From positions 744,001 to 808,000 of the forward strand of contig CALMED010000002.1 of the NCBI GenBank assembly GCA_937862815.1: a stretch of DNA of 64,000 nucleotides, in the 5' to 3' direction. Positions 47,364-54,804 of this stretch are shown here, one piece after another. The notes beneath the pieces are model-generated. The model had not been told where the DNA came from, did no database searches, and was given only the letters and a program-made list of their open reading frames with translations. Numbering within the stretch: the stretch's first letter is position 1; the number at the start of each line of letters is the position of its first letter. This stretch comes from an uncultured Chitinophagaceae bacterium. Its GTDB lineage: Bacteria > Bacteroidota > Bacteroidia > Chitinophagales > Chitinophagaceae. The translations under genes were made by a program, and so were the position numbers.

Positions 47364-47384
47364 GCGGCTGCGCTGCTTTTGCGT

Positions 47385-47392
47385 TATCTTTG
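47385..47392 (+). promoter_or_regulatory. Putative -7 promoter box of the proline dehydrogenase gene
   Basis: Reads TATCTTTG, 17 bases before the ATG at 47410. Confidence 0.5.
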
Positions 47393-47409
47393 CAGGACAA
47401 CGATTGTTT

Positions 47410-48639
47410 ATGTCGCCCTTCGAATCCATCTCCTTCGACAACACGGCCAACGCATTTGAATACAAGTCGGACCGTCAGCTTAAAAAAGCCCATTTTCTTT
47501 TCTCCGCCATGTCGTACAGCTGGCTGGTGCAGGTGGGAGCCCGCATCACCCCCTGGGCCATCAAAGCCGGACTGCCCATCAACGGGCTGATCAAAAAAAC
47601 GCTGTTTGAACAGTTTGTGGGCGGCGAAACGCTGGAGGAAACAGCGCAGGTGGCCGATATGCTGGAAAAGTTTCATGTGCAGGTGATCCTCGACTACGGC
47701 GTGGAAGGCGGCGACTACGGCGAAGCCGAAAAAGATCACTCCCGCGATCAGTTCATCCGGGTGATTGATTATGCCGCCACCCAGGCTAATATCCCCTTTA
47801 TGAGCATCAAGGTAACCGGTATTTCCCGGTTTGACCTGTTGGCAAAAATGGACGACCTGATGCACGCCGAAACGGGTACACTCATCAAACGGTATGAGAA
47901 GGTGCTGGAACAACTGGGCCGTGAGGAAAAGGCGGAGTGGCAGCGCATCTGGGACCGCATGGAACTGATCTGCAGCACGGCGGCGGCCAAAAATGTGGGC
48001 GTGCTGATTGACGCGGAAGAGACCTGGATCCAGGACCCGGTAGATGCACTCACCATGCTGATGATGGACCGGTTTAACAAAGAAAAAGCCATCGTCTACA
48101 ATACGGCCCAGATGTACCGGCACGACCGCCTGCAGTTTGTAAAAGACTGCCACGAGGCGGCGGTACAACGCAACTTCATCCTGGGGATGAAACTGGTGCG
48201 GGGCGCTTACATGGAGAAAGAACGGAAGCGGGCCGCGGAAAAAGGCTATCCCTCACCCATCCAGCCGGATAAGGCCAGCAGTGACCGCGACTTTGATGCC
48301 GCGGTGGAATTCTGTATCAACAACATTGACCGCGTGGCGCTCATCGTTGCTTCGCACAACGAACACAGCAATATGCTCACCACCACCCTGATGGACCAGC
48401 GGGGCATCCGGCACGATCATCCGCATGTGCATCTCAGTCAGCTCTACGGCATGAGCGATCACATCACCTTCAACCTGGCCAAGGCCGGCTTCAGCGTAAG
48501 CAAGTACCTGCCCTTTGGTCCCATAAAAGATGTGGTGCCCTACCTTATGCGCCGGGCGCAGGAGAACAGCTCGGTTAAGGGCCAGACCGGCCGCGAATTA
48601 AGCCTGCTGCAGAAAGAAAAGAAACGCCGGAATTTATAA
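47410..48639 (+). CDS. Proline dehydrogenase
   Basis: FAD-dependent oxidation of proline to pyrroline-5-carboxylate, a TIM-barrel enzyme. The roughly 409-residue product has the PRODH signature elements: VILDYGVEGGDYGEAEKDHS, FMSIKVTGISRFDLLAKMDD, VGVLIDAEETWIQDPVDALT, MKLVRGAYMEKERKRA and LIVASHNEHSNM, with GFSVSKYLPFGPIKDVVPYL and MRRAQENSS at the flavin-binding C-terminus. It is monofunctional, as usual in Bacteroidota; no P5C dehydrogenase is adjacent. The start at 47410 follows a promoter box. tRNA-Val follows 13 bases after the stop. Confidence 0.92.
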   Translation: MSPFESISFDNTANAFEYKSDRQLKKAHFLFSAMSYSWLVQVGARITPWAIKAGLPINGLIKKTLFEQFVGGETLEETAQVADMLEKFHVQVILDYGVEGGDYGEAEKDHSRDQFIRVIDYAATQANIPFMSIKVTGISRFDLLAKMDDLMHAETGTLIKRYEKVLEQLGREEKAEWQRIWDRMELICSTAAAKNVGVLIDAEETWIQDPVDALTMLMMDRFNKEKAIVYNTAQMYRHDRLQFVKDCHEAAVQRNFILGMKLVRGAYMEKERKRAAEKGYPSPIQPDKASSDRDFDAAVEFCINNIDRVALIVASHNEHSNMLTTTLMDQRGIRHDHPHVHLSQLYGMSDHITFNLAKAGFSVSKYLPFGPIKDVVPYLMRRAQENSSVKGQTGRELSLLQKEKKRRNL

Positions 48640-48652
48640 TATTTGCAGCCAC

Positions 48653-48730
48653 GGACTGCTAGCTCAGTTGGTTCAGAGCACTACTTTGACAGAGTAGGGG
48701 TCACTGGTTCGAGCCCAGTGCAGTCCACCA
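48653..48730 (+). tRNA. tRNA-Val (anticodon GAC), CCA encoded
   Basis: Cloverleaf: acceptor GGACTGC/GCAGTCC, D arm with GCTCAGTTGGTTCAGAGC, anticodon stem CTACT/AGTAG around loop TTGACAG (anticodon GAC), T arm CACTGGTTCGAGCCCAGTG. Discriminator A is followed by an encoded CCA (48728-48730), unlike the tRNA-Asp in this window. Confidence 0.95.
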
Positions 48731-48812
48731 CTTCCCCGCTATTCGTTCACAACTTTCGCACAGGGGCCACCGCCTGTTCGGGCCCGGGTTGTATTCTCCT
48801 TATCTTGCGTCC

Positions 48813-49634
48813 ATGCAACAATACCAAGCTTTACTGCAACATATACTCGACAACGGGGCACAAAAACACGACCGCACCGGCACCGGCACCATCAGTGTGT
48901 TTGGCTACCAGATGCGGTTTGATCTGAGCGAAGGATTCCCGCTGGTCACCACCAAAAAAGTGCACCTGCGCAGCATCATCCATGAGCTGCTGTGGTTTCT
49001 GAAAGGGGAAACCAATATCCGGTACCTCAAAGAAAACGGGGTAAGCATCTGGGATGAATGGGCCGATGAAAACGGCGAACTGGGACCGGTGTACGGCAAG
49101 CAGTGGCGCAGCTGGGAAGGGCCCAACGGGGTGGTGGTGGACCAGATCAAAGAACTGGTGCAGCAGATCCGTAGCAACCCCGACTCCCGGCGGCTCATCG
49201 TCAGCGCCTGGAATGTGGCCGAACTGCCAAAGATGGCACTCATGCCTTGTCATACACTGTTTCAATTTTATGTAGCACCCCCTAACCCCCTGAAGGGGGA
49301 AGTAAAATCCAAACTCAGTTGCCAGTTATACCAGCGTAGTGCTGATGTTTTTCTGGGCGTTCCGTTCAATATTGCTTCGTATGCGTTGCTGACGATGATG
49401 ATTGCCCAGGTGTGCAACCTGCAGGTGGGCGACTTTGTACACACCTTCGGCGATGTGCACATTTACAACAACCACCTGGAGCAGGTGAAACTGCAGCTCA
49501 GCCGCACGCCGTATCCATTGCCCACAATGCAACTGAACCCGGACGTGAAAGATATCTTCGCGTTCCGCTATGAAGATTTCACGCTGCATAACTACCAGTG
49601 TCATCCCGCCATCAAAGCACCTGTTGCGGTATAG
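48813..49634 (+). CDS. thyA: Thymidylate synthase with an in-frame palindromic insertion
   Basis: Converts dUMP to dTMP using methylene-tetrahydrofolate. The 273-residue product has [31 protein letters not shown], the catalytic-cysteine motif [31 protein letters not shown] and [10 protein letters not shown]. Between FYVA and KLSCQ, where most ThyA have two residues, there are eleven ([11 protein letters not shown], about residues 156-166), encoded by DNA containing a CCCCC-TGAA-GGGGG palindrome (49286-49299). The loop is on the surface in known structures, so activity may persist. The ATG at 48813 matches the family N-terminus. An inserted element separates it from folA. Confidence 0.95.
   Translation: MQQYQALLQHILDNGAQKHDRTGTGTISVFGYQMRFDLSEGFPLVTTKKVHLRSIIHELLWFLKGETNIRYLKENGVSIWDEWADENGELGPVYGKQWRSWEGPNGVVVDQIKELVQQIRSNPDSRRLIVSAWNVAELPKMALMPCHTLFQFYVAPPNPLKGEVKSKLSCQLYQRSADVFLGVPFNIASYALLTMMIAQVCNLQVGDFVHTFGDVHIYNNHLEQVKLQLSRTPYPLPTMQLNPDVKDIFAFRYEDFTLHNYQCHPAIKAPVAV
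49278..49310 (+). repeat. In-frame palindromic insertion within thyA
   Basis: About 33 bases, including CCCCCTGAAGGGGG with neighbouring CCCCCTAA, add roughly nine net residues to thymidylate synthase. The GC palindrome resembles small repeats scattered between genes in Bacteroidota genomes (recollection). No second copy was found in this window. Confidence 0.6.
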
Positions 49635-49710
49635 AAATGAAAAATGGGAAATGAAAAATTAAGAATTAAAAAGTTGGGCAGCCTCTAAAAGTGTAATAAA
49701 CATCACAAAA

Positions 49711-50094
49711 ATGGCTAAGGAAAAACACAAGTTTGACTTGGAAGACAGGTTGGTTGATTTTGCCTGCATGTGTCTCGATGTTTGTGATAAGCTGCCCGGT
49801 ACAAAATCTGGTCAGAATCTGGAATATCAATTGTCAAAAAGTAGTACAGCACCTGCTCTGATCTACGGTGAAGCTCAGGCTGCTGAATCAAGAGCTGACT
49901 TTATTCATAAAATGAAAATGTGTTTGAAGGAAATCAAAGAGTCAAGAATTAATTTAAAAATCATACGCCGCAAACCTGTTGTTGTTCATGAGAATGTTGA
50001 AAGAGCATTTAATGAAAGCAATGAGTTAATGGCCATTTTTCTGACGAGTATTGAAACAGCTGAAAGAAATGACGAAAGACGAAAGAGGCAGTAA
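49711..50094 (+). CDS. Four helix bundle protein (IVP family), second copy
   Basis: The 127-residue product is a divergent member of the family seen at 6807-7208. Its signature is IYGEAQAAESRADFIHKMKM followed by CLKEIKESRINLKIIRR (about residues 51-88), the other common flavour of this family. The N-terminus (HKFDLEDRLVDFACMCLDVC) is a helix typical of the group. No enzymatic residues are apparent; RNA or DNA binding is a guess. Codon use is AT-rich compared with thyA and folA. It lies inside an element with inverted ends, between two folate-cycle genes that would otherwise adjoin. Confidence 0.85.
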   Translation: MAKEKHKFDLEDRLVDFACMCLDVCDKLPGTKSGQNLEYQLSKSSTAPALIYGEAQAAESRADFIHKMKMCLKEIKESRINLKIIRRKPVVVHENVERAFNESNELMAIFLTSIETAERNDERRKRQ

Positions 50095-50114
50095 GCCGGG
50101 CTATTTTTCATATC

Positions 50115-50426
50115 TAATTCTTAACGTGTTGTGCTGTTAAAAGTCTTGAATTATTTTAGACTTGCTATTGATGAACGATATCAGGGCTCTACTGCTGGGC
50201 ACTACAGTAGTAATACAGCTAAATCCCCGCCTCAGCGGGGGACCCCTCCGCCATCGGGCTGTAATCGATGGCGGGGCCCTTTTTGGTTACTTTTTGGAAG
50301 CAAGTCGAAGATCCCGGCCGACAGAGTCGGGGCAAAAAGTAACGAAGAGACAAAATGTAATTGATAATCTAAACACAGCTATAAAATCAGTTTAATTTTT
50401 CAGTAGCACACCACGTTAATTCTTAA
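50115..50426 (+). repeat. Nested repeat with related ends and a 10-bp flanking duplication (copy C)
   Basis: Bases 50095-50444 hold no gene. The ends TTAACGTGTTGTGCTGTTAA (50121-50140) and CAGTAGCACACCACGTTAA (50401-50419) are inverted and match the ends of copies A and B. The 10-mer TAATTCTTAA occurs at 50115-50124 and 50417-50426, overlapping the ends, as a target duplication would. The interior differs from A and B: a GC-rich hairpin (50243-50276) followed by TTTTT, and an outer stem GTTACTTTTTG/CAAAAAGTAAC (50286-50296 with 50333-50343). Two 77-residue open frames here are judged spurious. Confidence 0.6.
50243..50285 (+). terminator. Terminator-like hairpin inside the thyA-folA element
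   Basis: CCGCCATCG (50248-50256) and CGATGGCGG (50266-50274) form a perfect 9-bp stem, extended by flanking C/G runs and followed by CCCTTTTTGG. If active it would end thyA transcription before folA. Confidence 0.5.
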
Positions 50427-50444
50427 TTTTTTATTTTTCATTTC

Positions 50445-50960
50445 ATGATTCTTTCGCACATCGTCGCCGCCGGCACCAACGACGCTATCGGAAAAAACAA
50501 CCAGTTGCTGTGGCACCTGCCGCAGGACCTGAAATTTTTCAAAAACACCACCTGGGCCATGCCGGTGATCATGGGGCGCAAGACTTTTGAGGCCGTGGGC
50601 AGCAAGCCGCTGCCCGGCCGGTACAACATCGTGGTAACCCGGCAGGACCCGTTGCCGGGCACACAGGAGAACCTGGTGTTTGTGCCCGATATTGCGGCCG
50701 CCATACAGGCAGCCACCGAAGCCACCGGGGCCAAAGAAATTTTCATTGCGGGCGGTGCCCAGATCTATGATCAAACTTTTGCACAGGCCGACCGCATTTA
50801 CATGACACGTGTACACGCCGCTTTTGAAGCCGACGCGTTTTACCCTGCTATTGACGCCACTGCATGGGACCTGCTGCAGAGCAATCATTTCAATGCCGAC
50901 GAAAAGCACGCCTACCCCTTCAATGTGCAGGTGTGGGAACGTAAAAAGCAGGTTGGGTAA
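50445..50960 (+). CDS. folA: Dihydrofolate reductase
   Basis: Reduces dihydrofolate to tetrahydrofolate, recycling the product of thymidylate synthase. The 171-residue protein has the family N-terminus (SHIVAAGTNDAIGKNNQLLW followed by HLPQDLKFFK), the NADPH motif MPVIMGRKTFEAVGSKPLPG, KEIFIAGGAQIYDQTF, and the C-terminal YMTRVHAAFEADAFYP. The catalytic acidic residue is the Asp of LPQDLKFF. The ATG directly abuts the right end of the inserted element, so its ribosome-binding region is supplied by repeat sequence. thyA lies 810 bases upstream. Confidence 0.95.
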   Translation: MILSHIVAAGTNDAIGKNNQLLWHLPQDLKFFKNTTWAMPVIMGRKTFEAVGSKPLPGRYNIVVTRQDPLPGTQENLVFVPDIAAAIQAATEATGAKEIFIAGGAQIYDQTFAQADRIYMTRVHAAFEADAFYPAIDATAWDLLQSNHFNADEKHAYPFNVQVWERKKQVG

Positions 50961-50991
50961 TTCAACTCTTCTTCATCTCATTTTTTTATTC

Positions 50992-51792
50992 ATGTACACG
51001 CCGTTGCAACTGGGTCTTAAGTATGCCCGTTATTACTGTACCGCCTCCAACGGGAAGGGGCACGGCATCCATTCGCCCTTTGTGTTTGAATTGGTAACCC
51101 GGGTGCTGAATGACCGCACAGTTTATGCCGATTACGGGCCGGTGGAAACGCTGCGGCAGCAGTTGCTCCAGGACAGGCGCGTGGTGGAAGTGGATGATTT
51201 CGGTGCCGGTTCGGTTACCGGTCTGCGGCGGCAACGCCGGGTGTGCGGCATTGCCCGCAGCTCACTCAAGCCACCCAAATACGCTCAACTTCTTTACCGC
51301 CTCGTACGCCACCTGCAGCCCCGCCGCATCCTCGAGTTGGGCACCTCCCTGGGTATTACCACCGCCTACCTGGCCAAAGGCGCCCCCGGGGCCGAAGTGG
51401 TGAGCCTGGAAGGCGCACCCGCGGTGGCCAAGCTGGCAGCGGCTAACCTGGCCGCCTTGCAGGCAGACAATACTGCAATCGTTTCCGGCAATTTTGATAG
51501 CACCCTGGCGCAGGTGCTTGCCGCAAATGCACTACCTTTCGACTTCGTTTTTGTGGATGGCAACCATCGTTACGAACCATCGGTCCGCTATTTCCGCCAA
51601 CTGGCAGAACAGGCTGGCCCTGATACGGTACTGGTGTTCGACGACATTCACTGGAGCCGGGAAATGGAAGAAGCCTGGAACGAGATCTGCTCGGCTTCGG
51701 GCGTACGTCTCACCATTGACCTGTTTTTCATTGGCCTGGTATTTTTCCGGACCGAACAACTGGAGCGGGAACATTTCCGGATCCGGTTCTGA
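50992..51792 (+). CDS. Class I SAM-dependent methyltransferase
   Basis: About 266-residue soluble methyltransferase of the Rossmann type. The SAM-binding motif ILELGTSLGITTAYLAKGAP is near residue 104, VVSLEGAPAVAKLAAANLAA follows, and the acidic post-motif FDFVFVDGNHRYEPSVRYFR and VFDDIHWSREMEEAWNEI resemble O-methyltransferases of the catechol-like group. The N-terminus (LKYARYYCTASNGKGHGIHS) is basic. The start at 50992 fits; the longer open frame overlaps folA. Substrate is unknown. It lies 31 bases after folA. Confidence 0.8.
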   Translation: MYTPLQLGLKYARYYCTASNGKGHGIHSPFVFELVTRVLNDRTVYADYGPVETLRQQLLQDRRVVEVDDFGAGSVTGLRRQRRVCGIARSSLKPPKYAQLLYRLVRHLQPRRILELGTSLGITTAYLAKGAPGAEVVSLEGAPAVAKLAAANLAALQADNTAIVSGNFDSTLAQVLAANALPFDFVFVDGNHRYEPSVRYFRQLAEQAGPDTVLVFDDIHWSREMEEAWNEICSASGVRLTIDLFFIGLVFFRTEQLEREHFRIRF

Positions 51793-51810
51793 CAGAATGG
51801 TTACATCCGC

Positions 51811-51818
51811 TACATTTG
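51811..51818 (+). promoter_or_regulatory. Putative -7 promoter box of the pnt operon
   Basis: Reads TACATTTG, 19 bases before the pntAA ATG. Confidence 0.5.
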
Positions 51819-51837
51819 CGCACAGAACTTTACCTGC

Positions 51838-52953
51838 ATGGCAATTACAATCGGAATTTTAAAAGAACCCGCTCACGAAACCCGGGTTTCCCTCCTGCCC
51901 GAACAGGTGCAGGCACTCACGAAAAAAGGCATTACCGTACAGGTCGAGTCCGGCGCCGGCGCCGCGGCCTTTGCAGCCGATGAAGCCTACCAGACGGCCG
52001 GTGCCCAGGTCAGCGACCGCGCCGGCATCATCGCCGGTGCCGATGTGCTGCTGGCCATTCATGCACCGGAGGATGCAAAAGACAAAGCCGTGCTGGTGGG
52101 CGTGTATCAGCCCCTGTACCACCCCAACCGCATGCAGGCATGGGCCGGTCGCGGCATCACCAGCTTCAGCCTCGACATGATCCCCCGCACCACGCGTGCC
52201 CAAAGCATGGACGTGCTCAGCTCACAGGCCAACATCGCCGGTTACAAAGCCGTGTTGCTGGCTGCTGCCACCTACAGCCGTTACTTTCCCATGTTTATGA
52301 CCGCCGCCGGCAGCATTGCCCCCGCCAAAGTGCTGATCCTCGGCGCCGGAGTAGCCGGACTGCAGGCCATTGCCACAGCCCGCCGCCTGGGCGCCGTGGT
52401 GGAAGTGTTCGACACCCGCCCCGCCGTAAAAGAAGAAGTGATGAGCCTGGGCGCCAAATTTGTGGAAGTGGAGGGCGCCGCCGATCCCTCGCAGGCAGGC
52501 GGCTACGCGGTGGAACAGACGGAAGAATACAAACAGCGCCAACAGCAACGCATAGCCGAAGCCATCGCCAAGGCCGATATCGTGATCACCACCGCCCAGA
52601 TACCCGGTAAAAAAGCGCCCATCCTGATCACCGAAGACATGATCCGGCCTATGCGCAATGGCAGCATCATCATGGACCTGGCCGCCGCCACCGGCGGAAA
52701 CACGCCCGTTACGAAGAACAATGAAACCGTGGTGTTCAACGGTGTGAGTATCATCGGCAACAGCAACCTGGCCGCCAGCATGCCCAGCGACGCCAGCAAG
52801 ATGTACGGGAAAAACGTACTCAATTTCCTGCAACTCCTGCTTACCAAAGAAGGCGGGCTGCACCTCAACTGGGACGATGACCTGGTGAAGGGCTGCTGCA
52901 TCACCCACGACGGTAACATTGTACACGAACGGATTCAACCATTAACCGCATAA
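51838..52953 (+). CDS. pntAA: NAD(P) transhydrogenase subunit alpha, NAD-binding part
   Basis: Domain I of the proton-pumping transhydrogenase, which transfers hydride between NADH and NADP. The 371-residue product has the alanine-dehydrogenase/PNT fold: ITIGILKEPAHETRVSLLPE at the N-terminus, VLILGAGVAGLQAIATARRL (NAD-binding) near residue 165, and VEVFDTRPAVKEEVMSLGAK. It lacks membrane segments, which are encoded separately by the next gene. The three-gene arrangement alpha1, alpha2, beta is common outside enterobacteria. It likely supplies NADPH, alongside MaeB. Confidence 0.94.
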   Translation: MAITIGILKEPAHETRVSLLPEQVQALTKKGITVQVESGAGAAAFAADEAYQTAGAQVSDRAGIIAGADVLLAIHAPEDAKDKAVLVGVYQPLYHPNRMQAWAGRGITSFSLDMIPRTTRAQSMDVLSSQANIAGYKAVLLAAATYSRYFPMFMTAAGSIAPAKVLILGAGVAGLQAIATARRLGAVVEVFDTRPAVKEEVMSLGAKFVEVEGAADPSQAGGYAVEQTEEYKQRQQQRIAEAIAKADIVITTAQIPGKKAPILITEDMIRPMRNGSIIMDLAAATGGNTPVTKNNETVVFNGVSIIGNSNLAASMPSDASKMYGKNVLNFLQLLLTKEGGLHLNWDDDLVKGCCITHDGNIVHERIQPLTA

Positions 52954-52963
52954 TCAGAAACAT

Positions 52964-53287
52964 ATGGAACAACTGCTCTCCTGGATTTCCGACAACCAGC
53001 AAATGATTTACATCGTTGTGCTCATGGTTTTTGTAGGGATCGAAGTCATTGGCCGCGTGCCGAGCGTGCTGCACACACCCCTCATGAGCGGCGCCAACGC
53101 CATTCACGGCGTGGTGATCATCGGCGCCATCATTGTAATGGGCAAGGCGGAAGCCGATAATTACCCGGCCCTCATTTTCGGCTTCCTGGCGGTGATCCTC
53201 GGTACGCTGAACGTGGTGGGTGGATTTGTGGTGACCGACCGCATGCTGGAAATGTTCAAATCGAAACCCAAACCCGGCAAACACTGA
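52964..53287 (+). CDS. pntAB: NAD(P) transhydrogenase subunit alpha, membrane part
   Basis: The 107-residue product is the alpha-2 membrane piece, with about three transmembrane segments (QMIYIVVLMVFVGIEVIGRV, AIHGVVIIGAIIVMGKAEAD, PALIFGFLAVILGTLNVVGG). PSVLHTPLMSGANAIHG is the conserved motif of this domain, forming part of the proton channel. It starts 10 bases after pntAA and ends 58 bases before pntB. Confidence 0.93.
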   Translation: MEQLLSWISDNQQMIYIVVLMVFVGIEVIGRVPSVLHTPLMSGANAIHGVVIIGAIIVMGKAEADNYPALIFGFLAVILGTLNVVGGFVVTDRMLEMFKSKPKPGKH

Positions 53288-53345
53288 TTGCAGCCAACCA
53301 CCGCATTCAACATCCAATCACTACATCTGAACGAACTGTCTGAAT

Positions 53346-54773
53346 ATGGAACTTAGCTTACTCACCATCGCCTACCTGGTTGCTTCGGTTACTTTCATCA
53401 TAGGTCTGAAAATGCTGTCGAGTCCGGCTACCGCCCGCCGGGGCAACCTGGTGGCCGCCGCCGGTATGGCCATCGGCATTTTTGCCACCATCTTTCTGTA
53501 CGAGGAAGAAGGTGCCGGCCTGCACAATTATGGTTGGATTTTTGGCGGACTGGCCATCGGTACCCTGGTGGGAACCGTTGCCGCCAGAAAAGTTAAGATG
53601 ACGGCCATGCCGCAGATGGTAAGTCTGTTCAACGGCATGGGAGGCGCCTGTGCGGCCCTTATTTCCATCATTGAATTCCGCCACCTCGTGCATGGCTATG
53701 ATGGCAGCGCCGACTTCTTCACCCTGCTCAACGGCGGTACCCTGCTGGTGATCTTTGCCGGCCTCATCATCGGGTCGGTATCCTTTGCGGGCAGCATGAT
53801 TGCCTGGGGCAAACTGGACGGCCGCATCAGCGACTTCTCCTTCCCGGGACAGCACATCGTGAACCTGCTCATCCTCGCGGTTATTGTGGGACTTGCGGCA
53901 TATATCATCTTTGCAGGTCCCGCTCAAACACCGTTGTACTTCTATATCATCCTCGCGGGAGCCCTGGTGTATGGCATCTTCTTCGTGCTGCCCATCGGCG
54001 GCGCCGACATGCCGGTGGTCATCTCGCTACTCAACTCCTTTACCGGTGTGGCCGCTGCCTGCGGCGGTTTTCTGTACGACAACAAAGCCATGCTCACCGG
54101 CGGTATCCTGGTGGGTGCAGCCGGCACCCTGCTCACCATCCTCATGTGCAAAGCCATGAACCGCTCGCTCACCAACGTACTCATTGGTTCCTTTGGCGGC
54201 GGATCAGCCGCCGCTGCCGGCGGTGGCGCCAAGGCCCAGGGCAACTACAAAGAAATCAACCTCAGCGATACTGCCGTGGTGATGAGCTATGCCAGCAAGG
54301 TCATGATCGTACCTGGCTACGGACTTGCCGTGGCACAGGCGCAGCATGCCTGCCACGAACTGGAGAAAATCCTTACCGAAAAAGGGGTGGAAGTGAAGTA
54401 CGCCATTCACCCGGTTGCCGGCCGCATGCCCGGTCACATGAATGTACTGCTGGCCGAAGCCGATGTGAGTTACGACAAGCTCCTCGAAATGGAACAGGCC
54501 AACGAAGAGTTTCCCACCACCGATGTGGTACTCATCCTGGGCGCCAATGACGTGGTGAACCCCGCCGCTAAATCGGATCCCGCTTCGCCCATCTACGGCA
54601 TGCCCATCCTCGATGTGGAACTGGCCAAGACCGTGATTGTGAACAAGCGGAGCATGAAACCCGGCTACGCGGGCATTGAAAACGATTTGTTCTTCCGTCC
54701 CAAGACCAGCATGCTCTTTGGTGACTCCAAAAAAGTTTTACAGGACCTGATTACCGAAGTGAAGAGCCTATGA
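53346..54773 (+). CDS. pntB: NAD(P) transhydrogenase subunit beta
   Basis: The 475-residue beta subunit completes the transhydrogenase. The first 290 residues hold about eight or nine membrane segments, with MPQMVSLFNGMGGACAALIS and ADMPVVISLLNSFTGVAAAC. The last 180 form the NADP-binding domain III: VMIVPGYGLAVAQAQHACHE, KYAIHPVAGRMPGHMNVLLA, VVLILGANDVVNPAAKSDPA and MPILDVELAKTVIVNKRSMK with the conserved KRS loop. A Gly/Ala linker lies near residue 290. Confidence 0.95.
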   Translation: MELSLLTIAYLVASVTFIIGLKMLSSPATARRGNLVAAAGMAIGIFATIFLYEEEGAGLHNYGWIFGGLAIGTLVGTVAARKVKMTAMPQMVSLFNGMGGACAALISIIEFRHLVHGYDGSADFFTLLNGGTLLVIFAGLIIGSVSFAGSMIAWGKLDGRISDFSFPGQHIVNLLILAVIVGLAAYIIFAGPAQTPLYFYIILAGALVYGIFFVLPIGGADMPVVISLLNSFTGVAAACGGFLYDNKAMLTGGILVGAAGTLLTILMCKAMNRSLTNVLIGSFGGGSAAAAGGGAKAQGNYKEINLSDTAVVMSYASKVMIVPGYGLAVAQAQHACHELEKILTEKGVEVKYAIHPVAGRMPGHMNVLLAEADVSYDKLLEMEQANEEFPTTDVVLILGANDVVNPAAKSDPASPIYGMPILDVELAKTVIVNKRSMKPGYAGIENDLFFRPKTSMLFGDSKKVLQDLITEVKSL

Positions 54774-54792
54774 GGCAACGCCGGAACTTGTG

Positions 54793-54800
54793 TAGCTTTG
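54793..54800 (+). promoter_or_regulatory. Putative -7 promoter box directly before the RsmF-like gene
   Basis: Reads TAGCTTTG and ends 4 bases before the GTG start, implying a leaderless or nearly leaderless transcript. The TAG within the box is also an in-frame stop, so no earlier start is possible. Confidence 0.45.
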
Positions 54801-54804
54801 CCCG

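Larger units (their letters stand above)
49634..50444 (+). mobile_element. IVS-like inserted element between thyA and folA, with imperfect inverted ends
   Basis: The element spans the gap from the last base of the thyA stop to the base before the folA ATG. Left end: GAAATGAAAAAT then (after 11 bases) AATTAAGAATTAA, 49634-49669. Right end: the reverse complement of the same two blocks with a shorter spacer, 50416-50444. It encodes a four-helix-bundle protein and holds a second, nested repeat at 50121-50419. Base composition of the gene-bearing part is AT-rich. The plan mirrors the element at 6757-7295. Mobility is inferred; no transposase is present. Confidence 0.5.

Noticed and set aside
49711-50094. 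Part of a diversity-generating retroelement (Avd is also a four-helix bundle)
   Set aside because: No reverse transcriptase, template repeat or variable repeat is present near either four-helix gene.
50131-50395. Two overlapping 77-residue open frames in the thyA-folA element
   Set aside because: They run across the hairpins of the nested repeat; the sequence is what palindromic repeat DNA gives when translated, without start signals.
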